Part shown: piece by piece, positions 42,233 through 51,676 of the stretch
Position numbering within the stretch: position 1 is the first letter of the stretch
How the letters are laid out: the number at the start of each line of letters is the position of its first letter
NCBI GenBank assembly: GCA_964370835.1
Contig: CAYJLO010000002.1
Span: forward strand, 1-64,000
DNA: 64,000 nt
Reading direction: 5' to 3'
Origin: CAYJAD01 sp964370835
Lineage (GTDB): Bacteria > Desulfobacterota > Desulfovibrionia > Desulfovibrionales > Desulfovibrionaceae
Translations under genes and position numbers: made by a program
The notes under the pieces: generated by a model
What the model saw: the letters and a program-made list of their open reading frames with translations, nothing else
What the model was told of the DNA's origin: nothing
The model's database searches: none

Positions 42233-44878
42233 TTAGAGAACTGGCATTTGATATTGCTGTAAAATGGTGCCCAAGAGGGTGTTTTGCTCACGATTGAATG
42301 AACCACCTTCTGCGCAGTCCACATTGGCTTGTAGCGTGTGTACAAAAGCCCTAAGCCAATCTTGATAGTAGGTGCGATCATAAGGCACTGCATCTTCAGA
42401 CAAGAAGGGCAAGGAATGAGGTTTGGGCGGTGCAAATACTGCAATGGGATTGCCTTTTATAAGTATGGTGCGCGCGCTTTGATCGTTAAAACGTGGATCT
42501 AAACCGAGCCAGCTCACAAAAGCATTTAATGAGTCTGCTGCAAGGCTCACTTGTTTCCACACAAGTTGCTCTCTGGCCATATTGCCATAACTGGATACGC
42601 GCCGCTGAGCTTCAGTCATTTTTGCGGCCACTTGGCACCGTCCCAAGGCTAGAATAAATTCATGTGATAATTGATTCCATTCACGCTCTGGAAATTTAAA
42701 GTACTGCTGTGCCTTTACATTGGCTGAAAGCTCGCGCATTTGTTCTATCCAAAATTGAATAACAATATCGGTGAAACGTGAGGCTTCATCTTGGTACATG
42801 GGTACTTGAGGAGCATCATTTTGTACACTTTCGCTTTCGTCAGGATCTGGCCCATCGAAAAGATCATCCAATAAAGAATCTGCAACCACTCTTTCGCCCA
42901 CCACAGCAGCACCACTTTCACCTTCATGGAGGCGTTCTTGCTCAGCTTTAAAGTACAGGGCATGTAAGTCGTGATCAAGTACCTGAAAAGCACGCAAAAA
43001 TTCACCGAAGCGTTGGGATTCTATGATTTTAGCTAGAATTCCAGCTAGCTTGCGAGCTAATGCGTCTTTACGCTTACGTTCTTCTTCTTTATCGTCACTT
43101 TTATAATGCGGTCCAAGAACTGCTTGCACTTTTTCCATGGTTTGAGCCAAGGTAACAGCAATTTGTTCACGTTTGAGGGATGGATTGCATAAAGGGCGCA
43201 GGGCAGTGCGTAAAAGGCTTATGCCGCCATCATTCAGTTGCATGGCAGCGTTCCAAACTGTTTCTGGATCTGCCACATGACTTTTGGTATGCGGAGAAGA
43301 CAAAAAGGCTTGGCGTAATTCTTCCACATGCTTTTCTTGATCGGGACGAATACCTGTTTCTTTATCGCCGTCATAATCAAAAATAGCATCGTTGAATACG
43401 TTGGGGTTGCGTAGTAAAAACACATTATTAAAGGCTTTTTTTCCATCCCAATTGGTGGGCCAATCGTAACTTTGTCCATAAGGCTCAAGCAAAGAAGCAT
43501 TAAAACGCACAGTCCAGCGTTCACTGACGGAAGGCGTTCCCTTATTTTTGGTGAATTCCACATCCATTTTGGAAAGGATAAAGAAAAGTGCTGGACTGGA
43601 ATTAGATTGGGCACGACGTTCCGGAGTTTCACCATGTGTGCTGGCAATCCAGTATTGTACAGCTCGCGGTAAATCCTTCACATTTTGATTGCTGGGTCCC
43701 ACACAAAGGAGCATACTTGTGAGTTCTTTTTCTGCGCAATATCTTTCAAAAAGATAGGCCACTTTTCCGCGTAAAAAGAGAGTTTCCAAGGCGCCATCGC
43801 GCTGCAATTCACGGCGCACATCGCTGTATTGCTCACGTGAGCGATATCCCGGAAAGTCCAAAAGATCTGTATGATCAAAGAAATCATCGGGCTTTTCCTT
43901 CATGGGAATGGTGATTTCTGCTGTAAGGGCTGTCACCAGGGTGCGCGGAATTTGGGCAGTTTTACCGTTATTGCCCACAAGGGTTAGCATATCGGTGCCA
44001 TTGGACTTTTTTTGTAATAAATCACTGAGTAAGCTTACATCAATGATACTATAATCGCGCGGGATAAGAGCTTCAATGGCGCAATAGGCTTCTTCTGCGT
44101 ATGCAAGGTTTTGTAAAATACCGCAAAGATTTTCAAAAAGTTCGGTAAATTCAGGTATATTGTCCCAAATGATTGAAAAAAGTTTAGCACGTCCCTGCAA
44201 AGTGAGGCCGGGGGCTAACTTGGTAGCGCGCTGCCAATAAGCCTTTTGCAAAAGCTGCACACGAGGACGCGAGGCGAAGTTATGAACAACATATTCGCGC
44301 AATTCTTCCACGTCGTCGGAACTTACTTCAGGGGCATTTGAGGCATTATATAATGATTCAACGACTGCCAGTTCAGCCAATACTTTTTCTAAATCAGGGC
44401 TTTCCACATGATCGCAGTCGGCGTAGTAGGTATTGGCTAAAATACGTGCTATGTCACACTCAGTAAGTAAGCGTAAGCGAATGGGATGCCCTTGTGGCGT
44501 ATTTTCCGGGGCTGTTGTGGTGAACCTGGTCACAAGACCCGTGGATTCCTTTCCCCCAGGAGGGTTTATTTCACTAATGAAGTCATGCTCTTGGCCGCTA
44601 AAGTTAGCAATAAGTGTACCTTGTGCGTCACGAGCCAAAGCAGAGATAAGATAAGACTTTCCCGCTTGGCTTTCTCCAAATACACCCACACACATTTTAC
44701 GCTGGGCCGCAGCTTGGCATTTATGAAAAGCACGCCCGGCACGGCGAAGTTGTGCGTGTATGGAGTCGTGTTCCTTGCCTAAAAGCTCTGCATTGGCATT
44801 TATCCATTGTAAGGCTTGTTGCGTATTTTGCTGTAAGCCTTGGCAGTGATTTGCTAGTATATGATCTTCTGGTTGCAT
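42233..44878 (-). CDS. srfC: SrfC-like dynamin-type GTPase
   Basis: An 881-residue cytoplasmic protein matching the SrfC family of putative virulence factors. It has a complete GTPase signature: P-loop GESQAGKS at 68-75, a Thr/Ser G2 near 112-113 (ESTGLVT), G3 DFPG at 341-344 (LLDFPGYRSREQYSD) and G4 SKMD at 436-439. The large insert between G2 and G3 and the long helical C-terminus fit a dynamin-like build. It is tightly linked to SrfB and the Sel1 protein. A GAGGAG site fixes the start. The family function is not settled; it has been linked to SsrB-regulated genes in Salmonella and to toxic activity in insect-pathogenic bacteria. Confidence 0.82.
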   Translation of the reverse strand: MQPEDHILANHCQGLQQNTQQALQWINANAELLGKEHDSIHAQLRRAGRAFHKCQAAAQRKMCVGVFGESQAGKSYLISALARDAQGTLIANFSGQEHDFISEINPPGGKESTGLVTRFTTTAPENTPQGHPIRLRLLTECDIARILANTYYADCDHVESPDLEKVLAELAVVESLYNASNAPEVSSDDVEELREYVVHNFASRPRVQLLQKAYWQRATKLAPGLTLQGRAKLFSIIWDNIPEFTELFENLCGILQNLAYAEEAYCAIEALIPRDYSIIDVSLLSDLLQKKSNGTDMLTLVGNNGKTAQIPRTLVTALTAEITIPMKEKPDDFFDHTDLLDFPGYRSREQYSDVRRELQRDGALETLFLRGKVAYLFERYCAEKELTSMLLCVGPSNQNVKDLPRAVQYWIASTHGETPERRAQSNSSPALFFILSKMDVEFTKNKGTPSVSERWTVRFNASLLEPYGQSYDWPTNWDGKKAFNNVFLLRNPNVFNDAIFDYDGDKETGIRPDQEKHVEELRQAFLSSPHTKSHVADPETVWNAAMQLNDGGISLLRTALRPLCNPSLKREQIAVTLAQTMEKVQAVLGPHYKSDDKEEERKRKDALARKLAGILAKIIESQRFGEFLRAFQVLDHDLHALYFKAEQERLHEGESGAAVVGERVVADSLLDDLFDGPDPDESESVQNDAPQVPMYQDEASRFTDIVIQFWIEQMRELSANVKAQQYFKFPEREWNQLSHEFILALGRCQVAAKMTEAQRRVSSYGNMAREQLVWKQVSLAADSLNAFVSWLGLDPRFNDQSARTILIKGNPIAVFAPPKPHSLPFLSEDAVPYDRTYYQDWLRAFVHTLQANVDCAEGGSFNREQNTLLGTILQQYQMPVL

Positions 44879-44901
44879 ATATATCTCCTCAGGTTCTTCA
44901 C

Positions 44902-47900
44902 CTAAGCATTGCTAATAATACCGGTATCAAGCCAGTAACCTTCATCGAGGGGCAGTGTTTGTAAACGAATACATAAGTCGGTTTCACTTACAAAGTCACC
45001 ATGTTTATTGGTAATACTTTCAATGAGATACTCGCCTTCATCTCTATCTACTTTTTCATCCCATATTATTTCTGAAACAACAAGGCGAACAGTTACTTCA
45101 TAAGGCAAGCAACCAGCGGCGCGATCTTGTGCAGCTTTTGAAGAAAAAGTGAGTAGATTATAGCGAGTTGTGGGCCAGCGCTCGGCGTCAAGTTGTCTGT
45201 ACCCTATGGGGATGGGGCTGGCAAATTGCACCACACGAGTTTCATTAAACTCTTTTTTGTTGTTTACATCTACTTCAAACCACACTTTGGGGCGACGTAA
45301 TTGGCCATTGATGTCCATTTCGCCCACATAGCGTGCTGTGGAGGAAAGTTGTAAATTTCCAACGTCAAAAGAGAAGCCTTCCAAATGTCCTTCTGCAAGA
45401 GCGCATAAAATGGCACCCACTACCACGGTGGTTTTAGGATCAGTGATACGCCCATGTACATCGGCAAAGGGATACCAATTGCCCACGTGATATTGGCGCA
45501 TGGGAATTATTCTATGCATGGGCACAGGGAGCTTCGCCAGCACAGGTGCCACAATGCCATTCCACGCACTGGGGCGACCTGTGAGTAAAAGTACGTCGCA
45601 ATCATGCAAGTGAACCACTTCGCATAACGCAGCCAAAGCAGGCCCCAAGGTGGCGCGGATGGTATTTTCCACCGCCGTTGGGTTAATACATAATTCCACA
45701 TCCATAAGTGAAAATTCCGTACCGCTGGGAAGATGGGCCTGAATGCTTTGCTCCACAGCAGAAATAATATGCGCTTGCGGCATGGGGTAGAAGAACGTGG
45801 GCGAAAGGTGGATATTTTCTAAATGTGAGAAAGGAGCCGCTTTTTCTTCTCCATCTTGCACCTCTTCGCTTTGTTCTGCTTGTTCGCTTTGCTCTATTTG
45901 CGTGAAGAAGTCTCCAAACTTACATGTGAAAGGAGGATGGTTTTCTTGAATTTCAGTGGTGTTTTGATATAACAGTTCGCATATTCCCAGCATACCCAAG
46001 GCCACAGGTACGGCCACTTGACGTACAAAGCGAGCGCGTAAGTTACGCTGGTCTTGTGAAATACCAATGGCATCACGTCCAAAAAGCTGCCCAATAATGG
46101 TACGAGGTTCAATGATACCGGCCTTGCTAAAAGCATCGCTTAAGCAAGGAATGATGTGCTGTGCCACCATGTCGCGTAGCACTTCATCTCCGGCAATATT
46201 AAATCCATCGCGAAACTCCATATGCGGGCTAATACGCGCCGTATCGCCCACACCGCTGGCTAGTTCATAGGTTGCTATAGATAAATCCATGGTGCCGCCC
46301 CCGGTGTCAATGGAGGCTATGCGCACACAAGGCTTATTGCCATAGGCTTCGCGTGGTTTACCTAAAAGATTAAATAGATTATGGGCATCGCCATGATATT
46401 TCACAGACAGTTCATTGTAAATATACACTATTTGAGAACAAGAAGCTTCATCCCAGTCGCAACGAACTTGTGGGCTTGTGCGGTAATCTTTGGAATTTCT
46501 GGCATCTTTTTCTTTCAGCATATGCCATTCACTCCAACCAAGGGCTTCCCAAACCACGCGTACGGCCCATGTGACCCAGCGTTTGAAAATGCGCTTTTCT
46601 GCCACAGGCATGGCTGTGGGCACAGTGAACAAAATACGACGCAAACGGCGTGGTAAATTAGGTAGCTCTCTGCGAGAACGTGTGGCAGGGGAGTTTATGG
46701 TTACAAGAGCTTGCGTGATAATTTCACCAACCATGAAAAGCATGAGAGATGAGCGTGTAAAAAGCGACTCAAAAGCTAATTCTTTCTTTTGAGGTTTGAA
46801 CACTTGAGGGTTTTTACTCACAGCTTCATCGTAGCAACACAGTGGGGTACCTTCTCTGTTGACCTGACGTGGAAAAAGCCCGCGCGTTACCATGCTCTCT
46901 TGCGGGCCAGAGCTATTATATCGCCATGTTTGCTGCCATGGGCGTTCATCCCATAAGTATCGCTTGGGACTAGACATGCCGCTGCTACCTTCAGCGCATA
47001 CAGCGTGTGTAGCTAAACGTGCTGCTTCTGGCCCTACGCGCACTGCCGAAGGCCAAGCGAAGGCAGGTGTGCGACGACCGGAGCGACGGCTTAAAGCATC
47101 ATCTCCAAAGTCTGCTTCTACAAACTCTACACGAGTTTCAAAGGGGTCACTGTAAAGATGTTGTGGCTCGCTTAAATCTCTCAATTCTAACAAATAACTG
47201 TCATTGAGGTTGGTAATGCGTTGCGGTAAGGTTTCCACCAAAATACCTGTGGTACGTGAATTACCAATGTCTAGGATAAGATCCACTTCCACGGGTTGAT
47301 CGCGGTCTGGGTTAATCACTTGCACTGTGGTGTGACTTAGCGCTTCACGCACTACCTCAAGCCATGTGAGATAGGATGCTAAATGTTTAAGTACATATTC
47401 TTCATCATGACGCGGAGGACGGCCTTTAGTTTTCTTAAGTTCATGGGCCGTATAGGTATTGAGTAACCACGTATCCACCCATGGAGCATTTAAAAACCAC
47501 GCATTATCACGCACATGATGTGCCAAGGCAAAAACGCCGTGTGCTGCCACATCTCGGGGGGAAAGTGCATAGTATTGCTCGCCGGAAAAGTCTTCGTTTC
47601 CATCGAGGGACTCATGACGAATACTATGGGTAGGAAGCTCTTCCACATTGGTATCAAAAATAAGTGTAAGCGTTAAGGTGTCTGCATCCTTTTTTGTCAT
47701 ACGAGCGCGCACCCAATTGGAAGGGCCGTATTCAAAACGCTCACCTGTATCGTCCCATTTTTGTCCGCGTGTACGTAAGAAGGGGAGGGGGATCCAACGG
47801 TCTAGCCAAGTATCAAGAATACGACGTGTATCAAAGGTATAATCTCTGTCACATACTTGTCGTGTGATTTGGTCGATATCTTGACCGTCTTCTTCCACAA

Positions 47901-48069
47901 TACAACGGAGAAAATGCTCATACTTACTTTCTGTGGCCGTATTTTGCACTTTTTTCTCTTCTTTAAAGTGACGTGCTATACGGGGCAAAGTTGATATACA
48001 AATTTCAAAGTCTAAAAACTGCGGACAACCGCCTGGTATAAGACTTATGGCATTATGTTTTTTTTCCAT
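44902..48069 (-). CDS. srfB: SrfB-like actin/Hsp70-fold ATPase
   Basis: A 1055-residue soluble protein of the SrfB family. The ATPase core of the actin/Hsp70/sugar-kinase class is visible: phosphate-1 loop DIGNSRTTG (267-275), phosphate-2 loop IDTGGGTMDLSI (587-598) and the adenosine motif LLLTGRPSAW near 845. A large N-terminal domain (1-260) precedes the core. Such folds bind ATP and change shape, and can polymerise or act as chaperones. It is made with SrfC, a GTPase, from adjacent genes (23-base gap). GGAAG precedes the ATG. Confidence 0.82.
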   Translation of the reverse strand: MEKKHNAISLIPGGCPQFLDFEICISTLPRIARHFKEEKKVQNTATESKYEHFLRCIVEEDGQDIDQITRQVCDRDYTFDTRRILDTWLDRWIPLPFLRTRGQKWDDTGERFEYGPSNWVRARMTKKDADTLTLTLIFDTNVEELPTHSIRHESLDGNEDFSGEQYYALSPRDVAAHGVFALAHHVRDNAWFLNAPWVDTWLLNTYTAHELKKTKGRPPRHDEEYVLKHLASYLTWLEVVREALSHTTVQVINPDRDQPVEVDLILDIGNSRTTGILVETLPQRITNLNDSYLLELRDLSEPQHLYSDPFETRVEFVEADFGDDALSRRSGRRTPAFAWPSAVRVGPEAARLATHAVCAEGSSGMSSPKRYLWDERPWQQTWRYNSSGPQESMVTRGLFPRQVNREGTPLCCYDEAVSKNPQVFKPQKKELAFESLFTRSSLMLFMVGEIITQALVTINSPATRSRRELPNLPRRLRRILFTVPTAMPVAEKRIFKRWVTWAVRVVWEALGWSEWHMLKEKDARNSKDYRTSPQVRCDWDEASCSQIVYIYNELSVKYHGDAHNLFNLLGKPREAYGNKPCVRIASIDTGGGTMDLSIATYELASGVGDTARISPHMEFRDGFNIAGDEVLRDMVAQHIIPCLSDAFSKAGIIEPRTIIGQLFGRDAIGISQDQRNLRARFVRQVAVPVALGMLGICELLYQNTTEIQENHPPFTCKFGDFFTQIEQSEQAEQSEEVQDGEEKAAPFSHLENIHLSPTFFYPMPQAHIISAVEQSIQAHLPSGTEFSLMDVELCINPTAVENTIRATLGPALAALCEVVHLHDCDVLLLTGRPSAWNGIVAPVLAKLPVPMHRIIPMRQYHVGNWYPFADVHGRITDPKTTVVVGAILCALAEGHLEGFSFDVGNLQLSSTARYVGEMDINGQLRRPKVWFEVDVNNKKEFNETRVVQFASPIPIGYRQLDAERWPTTRYNLLTFSSKAAQDRAAGCLPYEVTVRLVVSEIIWDEKVDRDEGEYLIESITNKHGDFVSETDLCIRLQTLPLDEGYWLDTGIISNA

Positions 48070-48071
48070 GA

Positions 48072-49508
48072 TTAGTTCTTCCTACGAAAGTCTGCGTCCC
48101 AATTGACTTTTCTACCCATGCCCAGTTCTTGACCATTGCAGGTGGTGCTATTTTCACTGCCTGTGCAGTCCACCTTTTGCGGCGCATATTTTCCGCCACC
48201 TGGGCAAAAAGCATCGCCGGTTTCCATGACTAAAGCGCCATTACCTGTAAAGTTTGCTGTCACATTACCTGTACAAATGGTACCATTTTTCTCACGCACA
48301 AGGCGCTTGCCCTTACCACTTTTATTAAAGCAATATTCAGCCACCACAGGTTCGCGCGTGCGCATATTTACAAGGCCAGTTTCACTCACCCAGCACCCTT
48401 CAAGGAAAGACATGTCGTTCTTATCCTTGGGAATTTCCAGAGGGTCATTCTTTTTAGGCTTTTGTGGGGGCTCTTTTTTAGGCTCCTGTTTTTTGGGAGG
48501 CTCTGTTTTTTTAGGTTCTTCTTTTTTGGGCTCTTCCACAGGTGTCATACCCAAAAAAGGTTCGTCTAAGGGAGGTTCCACAGGAGCAGGTTCTTCTATA
48601 ACAGGCTCTTGAACTGGAGGTTCTTCCACGTAGGCTTCTTGTTTAGGTATTTGCAATTTGGGGGCCTCTGGTTCCGGCGGTAGGCAAAGAGCTGCCTTTT
48701 CCCGCAATTGCAAACGTAATGCATCCAGTTCTGATAAAAGTGTGTGTTCTCTTTTTTGCTCTTCTTCTAAGGCAAGAGGGATTTTAGCTTCTGGTATACA
48801 CGCTGTGGGCCATGGTAGTGCAAAAGGAAGTAAACCCAAAGCCGCCAGTAGGAGCATAAGAAGTAAAAGTAATAACAATAGAGGAAGTAACCAAGCTAGA
48901 CAGCCTCGGCCGCCAGCGGGGGGCACAGCCGCCACGGGAGCAACAGCTGCAACAGGAGCCACCGCCGCCACGGGTGCAATTACAGGTGGGGTAGGGGGAA
49001 CAGGCACCACTGCTGCCACGCGTGCCAAGTCTTCTGGCTGAGCCCCCACAGTGCCGGGAGCAAAACCCCACTGTGTGACAATGGGTTGATTTCCAATGAC
49101 CCATATGGCGTCTTCATGGGGATATTGTAAAGCTAGCTTTAAAATCTCTCCCGAAAGGGCTTGTTGTGCTTGGCTACTTTGTACAAGTCCTTCAGCCTTA
49201 GCATGAATACCTTGGGCTAAGTTGTGCAGTATTTGCAATACAGGTGCTTTTTCTTCCGGTGAAAGACTAGATAAAAGTCTTGGTTCCGTAGACGCGTCAC
49301 CATGAGTTGCATGAGCATACCAATCTATACTTTCTTGTCCAGCCACGCCGTCACTGTGTACAGGTTCTGCCAGAAGAGCCACATAATTAGGGCCAAGGTC
49401 TTGCAAAAGAGCGCGTACTTGATGGTAACAATCGGTTGCAAAAATTCCTTGACATGCCAAGGGACGTAATAAGGAGCGTTTGGTGTTTTGTAAAAAAATA
49501 CCTGACAT
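48072..49508 (-). CDS. srfA: SrfA-like bitopic protein
   Basis: A 478-residue protein. The N-terminal domain (1-165) is soluble and contains AIWVIGNQPIVTQWGF, which I associate with the SrfA family. A VAPVAA repeat (three copies near 182-200) leads into a poly-Leu membrane helix (about 207-233). A coiled coil (ALEEEQKREHTLLSELDALRL) and a Pro/Glu/Lys-rich linker (about 290-365, TonB-like) would cross the periplasm to a C-terminal domain with six cysteines, enough for three disulfides. AAGGAG precedes the ATG. The stop is 2 bases before srfB. The srfA label rests on order and motif, not on a database match. Confidence 0.7.
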   Translation of the reverse strand: MSGIFLQNTKRSLLRPLACQGIFATDCYHQVRALLQDLGPNYVALLAEPVHSDGVAGQESIDWYAHATHGDASTEPRLLSSLSPEEKAPVLQILHNLAQGIHAKAEGLVQSSQAQQALSGEILKLALQYPHEDAIWVIGNQPIVTQWGFAPGTVGAQPEDLARVAAVVPVPPTPPVIAPVAAVAPVAAVAPVAAVPPAGGRGCLAWLLPLLLLLLLLMLLLAALGLLPFALPWPTACIPEAKIPLALEEEQKREHTLLSELDALRLQLREKAALCLPPEPEAPKLQIPKQEAYVEEPPVQEPVIEEPAPVEPPLDEPFLGMTPVEEPKKEEPKKTEPPKKQEPKKEPPQKPKKNDPLEIPKDKNDMSFLEGCWVSETGLVNMRTREPVVAEYCFNKSGKGKRLVREKNGTICTGNVTANFTGNGALVMETGDAFCPGGGKYAPQKVDCTGSENSTTCNGQELGMGRKVNWDADFRRKN

Positions 49509-49511
49509 GAC

Positions 49512-50660
49512 TTACTCCTTGGGGGCCGTAGCTAAGGTATAGGGAATATTATGTTCTTCTAAAAAAGCAATAATATCTTTAGCCACTATGGAAAGACTTG
49601 ATTGACGGTATGACTGTTTATCCATTTGAATATAAGTGTTTATACCTACAACATCCCCATTTTCATTCACCAATGGGCCACCGCTATTACCTTGCGAAAC
49701 AATGGCTGTATGTACTATGAGGCTAGGGTTTTGGTCTTGAATGACGCTCACTGTTCCTTCAGAATAAATCACATCTGGAGCCTTAGAGTCACTACCACTC
49801 ATAAGGTTTTTGAATTTAGGATCATTGTCTGTCACCGCCGAAGGGAAGCCCCATGTACTGATTTTTTGTGTACGCTGTACCTCTGTATTGAGGGCTAAAG
49901 GTGCTACGTTTGTGACAGGCACCTGTAATACAGCATAATCTCTTTTACTATTGGGGCTTATGACCATAACTTTGGCCTTTGTTGCTGTACCTTCAAAAGT
50001 ACCCACTACATATATGGAACCTTTGCCAGATCCCACCACATGCTGATTGGTGAGTACTATGCCGGGTGCTATAAAAAAGCCTGTTCCCATTTGCAAGCCG
50101 GATGGTTCTTGTGAAAGAACCAAAACGGTGGCAGCTTCCAATTTTTGTGCCATGGTGGAAGGGGTACTTTGTTGCTCTGGTGTCGTGGGCACATGTGGTG
50201 GTGGTGCTTCAGCCGTGGTGGCCGGAGCAGGTGTACTTTCAGAAGCGGGGGGCAAAGAAGGGCTTTGTTTCGTCTTTGCGTCCCCGCGAGGTAGCTGTAA
50301 AGGTTCTCCCTCTTGACCTTGCAAGTGTTCTTTTATGATGCAAGGTTCTTGTGCAAGAAGAGCTTTAAGACGTGCAATTTCTGCTTCCAATGCTGTATTT
50401 TGGCCTTGTTGTTCAAGGATCGATGCCTCATGCTGACCTTGGCGTGCAGTATGGGCTTGCCATTGATGCCAAAAAAGCCATGCCAATAAGGCAAGAACTA
50501 TTACAAAAAACAAAATACCCCAAAACCAAGGGCTCATATACCAAGCTCTTGGACTCTCACTGTTCTCTTGCGCAGTTTGCGATGCAGTTTGATCCACATC
50601 TTGAACAGGGTTGGGCTCTTGTTGTGGGGCATTAGTCCCAGAATTTTGCACGTCAGACAT
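49512..50660 (-). CDS. Membrane-anchored trypsin-like serine protease
   Basis: A 382-residue protein. A cytoplasmic N-terminus is followed by a membrane helix (43-64), a short coiled coil (about 76-104), a Pro/Thr-rich linker (130-168) and a chymotrypsin-fold protease domain (170-375). The catalytic triad is complete: His207 in LTNQHVV, Asp241 in KRDYAVL and Ser326 in GNSGGPLVNENGDVVGINTY. It lacks the PDZ domains of DegP/DegS, so it is an HtrA-like protease core on a stalk. It starts 2 bases after the lipoprotein gene and is followed 3 bases later by srfA. A GGAAGGA site supports the start. The target may be another protein of the cluster. Confidence 0.85.
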   Translation of the reverse strand: MSDVQNSGTNAPQQEPNPVQDVDQTASQTAQENSESPRAWYMSPWFWGILFFVIVLALLAWLFWHQWQAHTARQGQHEASILEQQGQNTALEAEIARLKALLAQEPCIIKEHLQGQEGEPLQLPRGDAKTKQSPSLPPASESTPAPATTAEAPPPHVPTTPEQQSTPSTMAQKLEAATVLVLSQEPSGLQMGTGFFIAPGIVLTNQHVVGSGKGSIYVVGTFEGTATKAKVMVISPNSKRDYAVLQVPVTNVAPLALNTEVQRTQKISTWGFPSAVTDNDPKFKNLMSGSDSKAPDVIYSEGTVSVIQDQNPSLIVHTAIVSQGNSGGPLVNENGDVVGINTYIQMDKQSYRQSSLSIVAKDIIAFLEEHNIPYTLATAPKE

Positions 50661-50661
50661 A

Positions 50662-51462
50662 CTATCCTTCCAAAGCGGCTAAGAGTATGGCGTCATTATT
50701 GGCCATTTGACTTTCAATATCTACACGAGTGTTTTCAAGCTCTGTGCGTGAAGATTTCCAAGTATTGGTGCTTTGTGCCACTGCACGGGCCTGTGGTTTT
50801 TTAATTTTATCAGGGCTTTTTTGTGCCACAGGAACATTTTGTGGACCACCCACTTCTTCAGCCATGACTTGCTGATATTGTGTGTCCTTTTCTGCATAGC
50901 TGGTATAGGTAGTTTGTAAAATACGAGCTGTCTCTTCAAGGCCTGAGCGAATTTCTGTATAGCGCTCACTTAACTGTGCCTTAGTGAGGGTTCCGGCTTT
51001 AGTTTGATTGATGGCGGCTTGAAATTCTCTCTCATAGCATTTGGCAGCAATTTTTGCAGCGGAAGTTGCTCTGTTCATGGAAGCTGTTTCTGCTGTAAGT
51101 TGGCTGGCATACTTGTTATAAAATTCAGCATCGCGTTTTGCTTGTTGAGATTTACCATAAATATTACCGCCCACAGCGCCTGCAGCACCGCCTGCAGCAG
51201 CTCCAGCCAATGCGCCAGTGGCTTTACCGGTAATAAGTCCGCCCAAAATGGCTCCCAATAAAGCCCCCCCCACAGCACCGGTGGCAGTGGAGTTGGCCGT
51301 AATGTTTTCATCATTACGTAGTTCCGCCACAGGTTGATAACACATGGAGTAATGTTTTACTTGCGTGGTTTGTGCGCCATATTTACTGGCACAACCGGTG
51401 ACAGCAAAAGTGCTGAGTAAAAGCACAGCCATCGTTGAGTGAAGTTTTTTTTGATGAAACAT
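50662..51462 (-). CDS. Glycine-zipper lipoprotein, first gene of the Srf cluster
   Basis: A 266-residue lipoprotein; the signal peptide ends in the lipobox VTGC. Residues 55-110 are a long glycine zipper (GAVGGALLGAILGGLITGKATG and onward, cut here), which suggests outer-membrane insertion. The rest is helical, with a low-complexity end. The ATG at 51462 has AAGGAGAG at the right distance; an ATG at 51510 would add 16 residues ahead of the signal peptide and has no such site. It is first in the 17-kb run. It would anchor the machine to the outer membrane, by inference. Confidence 0.8.
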   Translation of the reverse strand: MFHQKKLHSTMAVLLLSTFAVTGCASKYGAQTTQVKHYSMCYQPVAELRNDENITANSTATGAVGGALLGAILGGLITGKATGALAGAAAGGAAGAVGGNIYGKSQQAKRDAEFYNKYASQLTAETASMNRATSAAKIAAKCYEREFQAAINQTKAGTLTKAQLSERYTEIRSGLEETARILQTTYTSYAEKDTQYQQVMAEEVGGPQNVPVAQKSPDKIKKPQARAVAQSTNTWKSSRTELENTRVDIESQMANNDAILLAALEG

Positions 51463-51486
51463 GCCCCTCTCCTTAAGGTGGTATAC

Positions 51487-51508
51487 GTGCACTGATTTTT
51501 CTGTGCAC
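51487..51508. repeat. GTGCAC repeated element in the Srf-cluster leader
   Basis: GTGCAC occurs at 51487-51492 and 51503-51508, ten bases apart. Each hexamer is a palindrome, and the flanks extend as TGAT and AATGAT, so the pair can be read as an inverted or direct repeat. It lies 25-46 bases upstream of the first cluster gene and may bind a regulator or form a hairpin in the leader. Confidence 0.4.
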
Positions 51509-51676
51509 AATGATAAACTAACACACTGAAATAAAAATTAAAAATAGCTTAACAAATTTATTGCACTAAACCCTTTTTTCTTAACGTAAATATCTACTTT
51601 GGGCAAGTCCTGTCTTAAGGAATGAAAAAAATTGAAAATACTTTGTGGTACTTTTATGGCTTTTTTCATCTTTTTC

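Noticed and set aside
34395..51462. A type VI secretion locus was considered
   Set aside because: TagR/S/T-like and VWA proteins are present, but no sheath, baseplate, membrane-core, Hcp or VgrG gene is seen.
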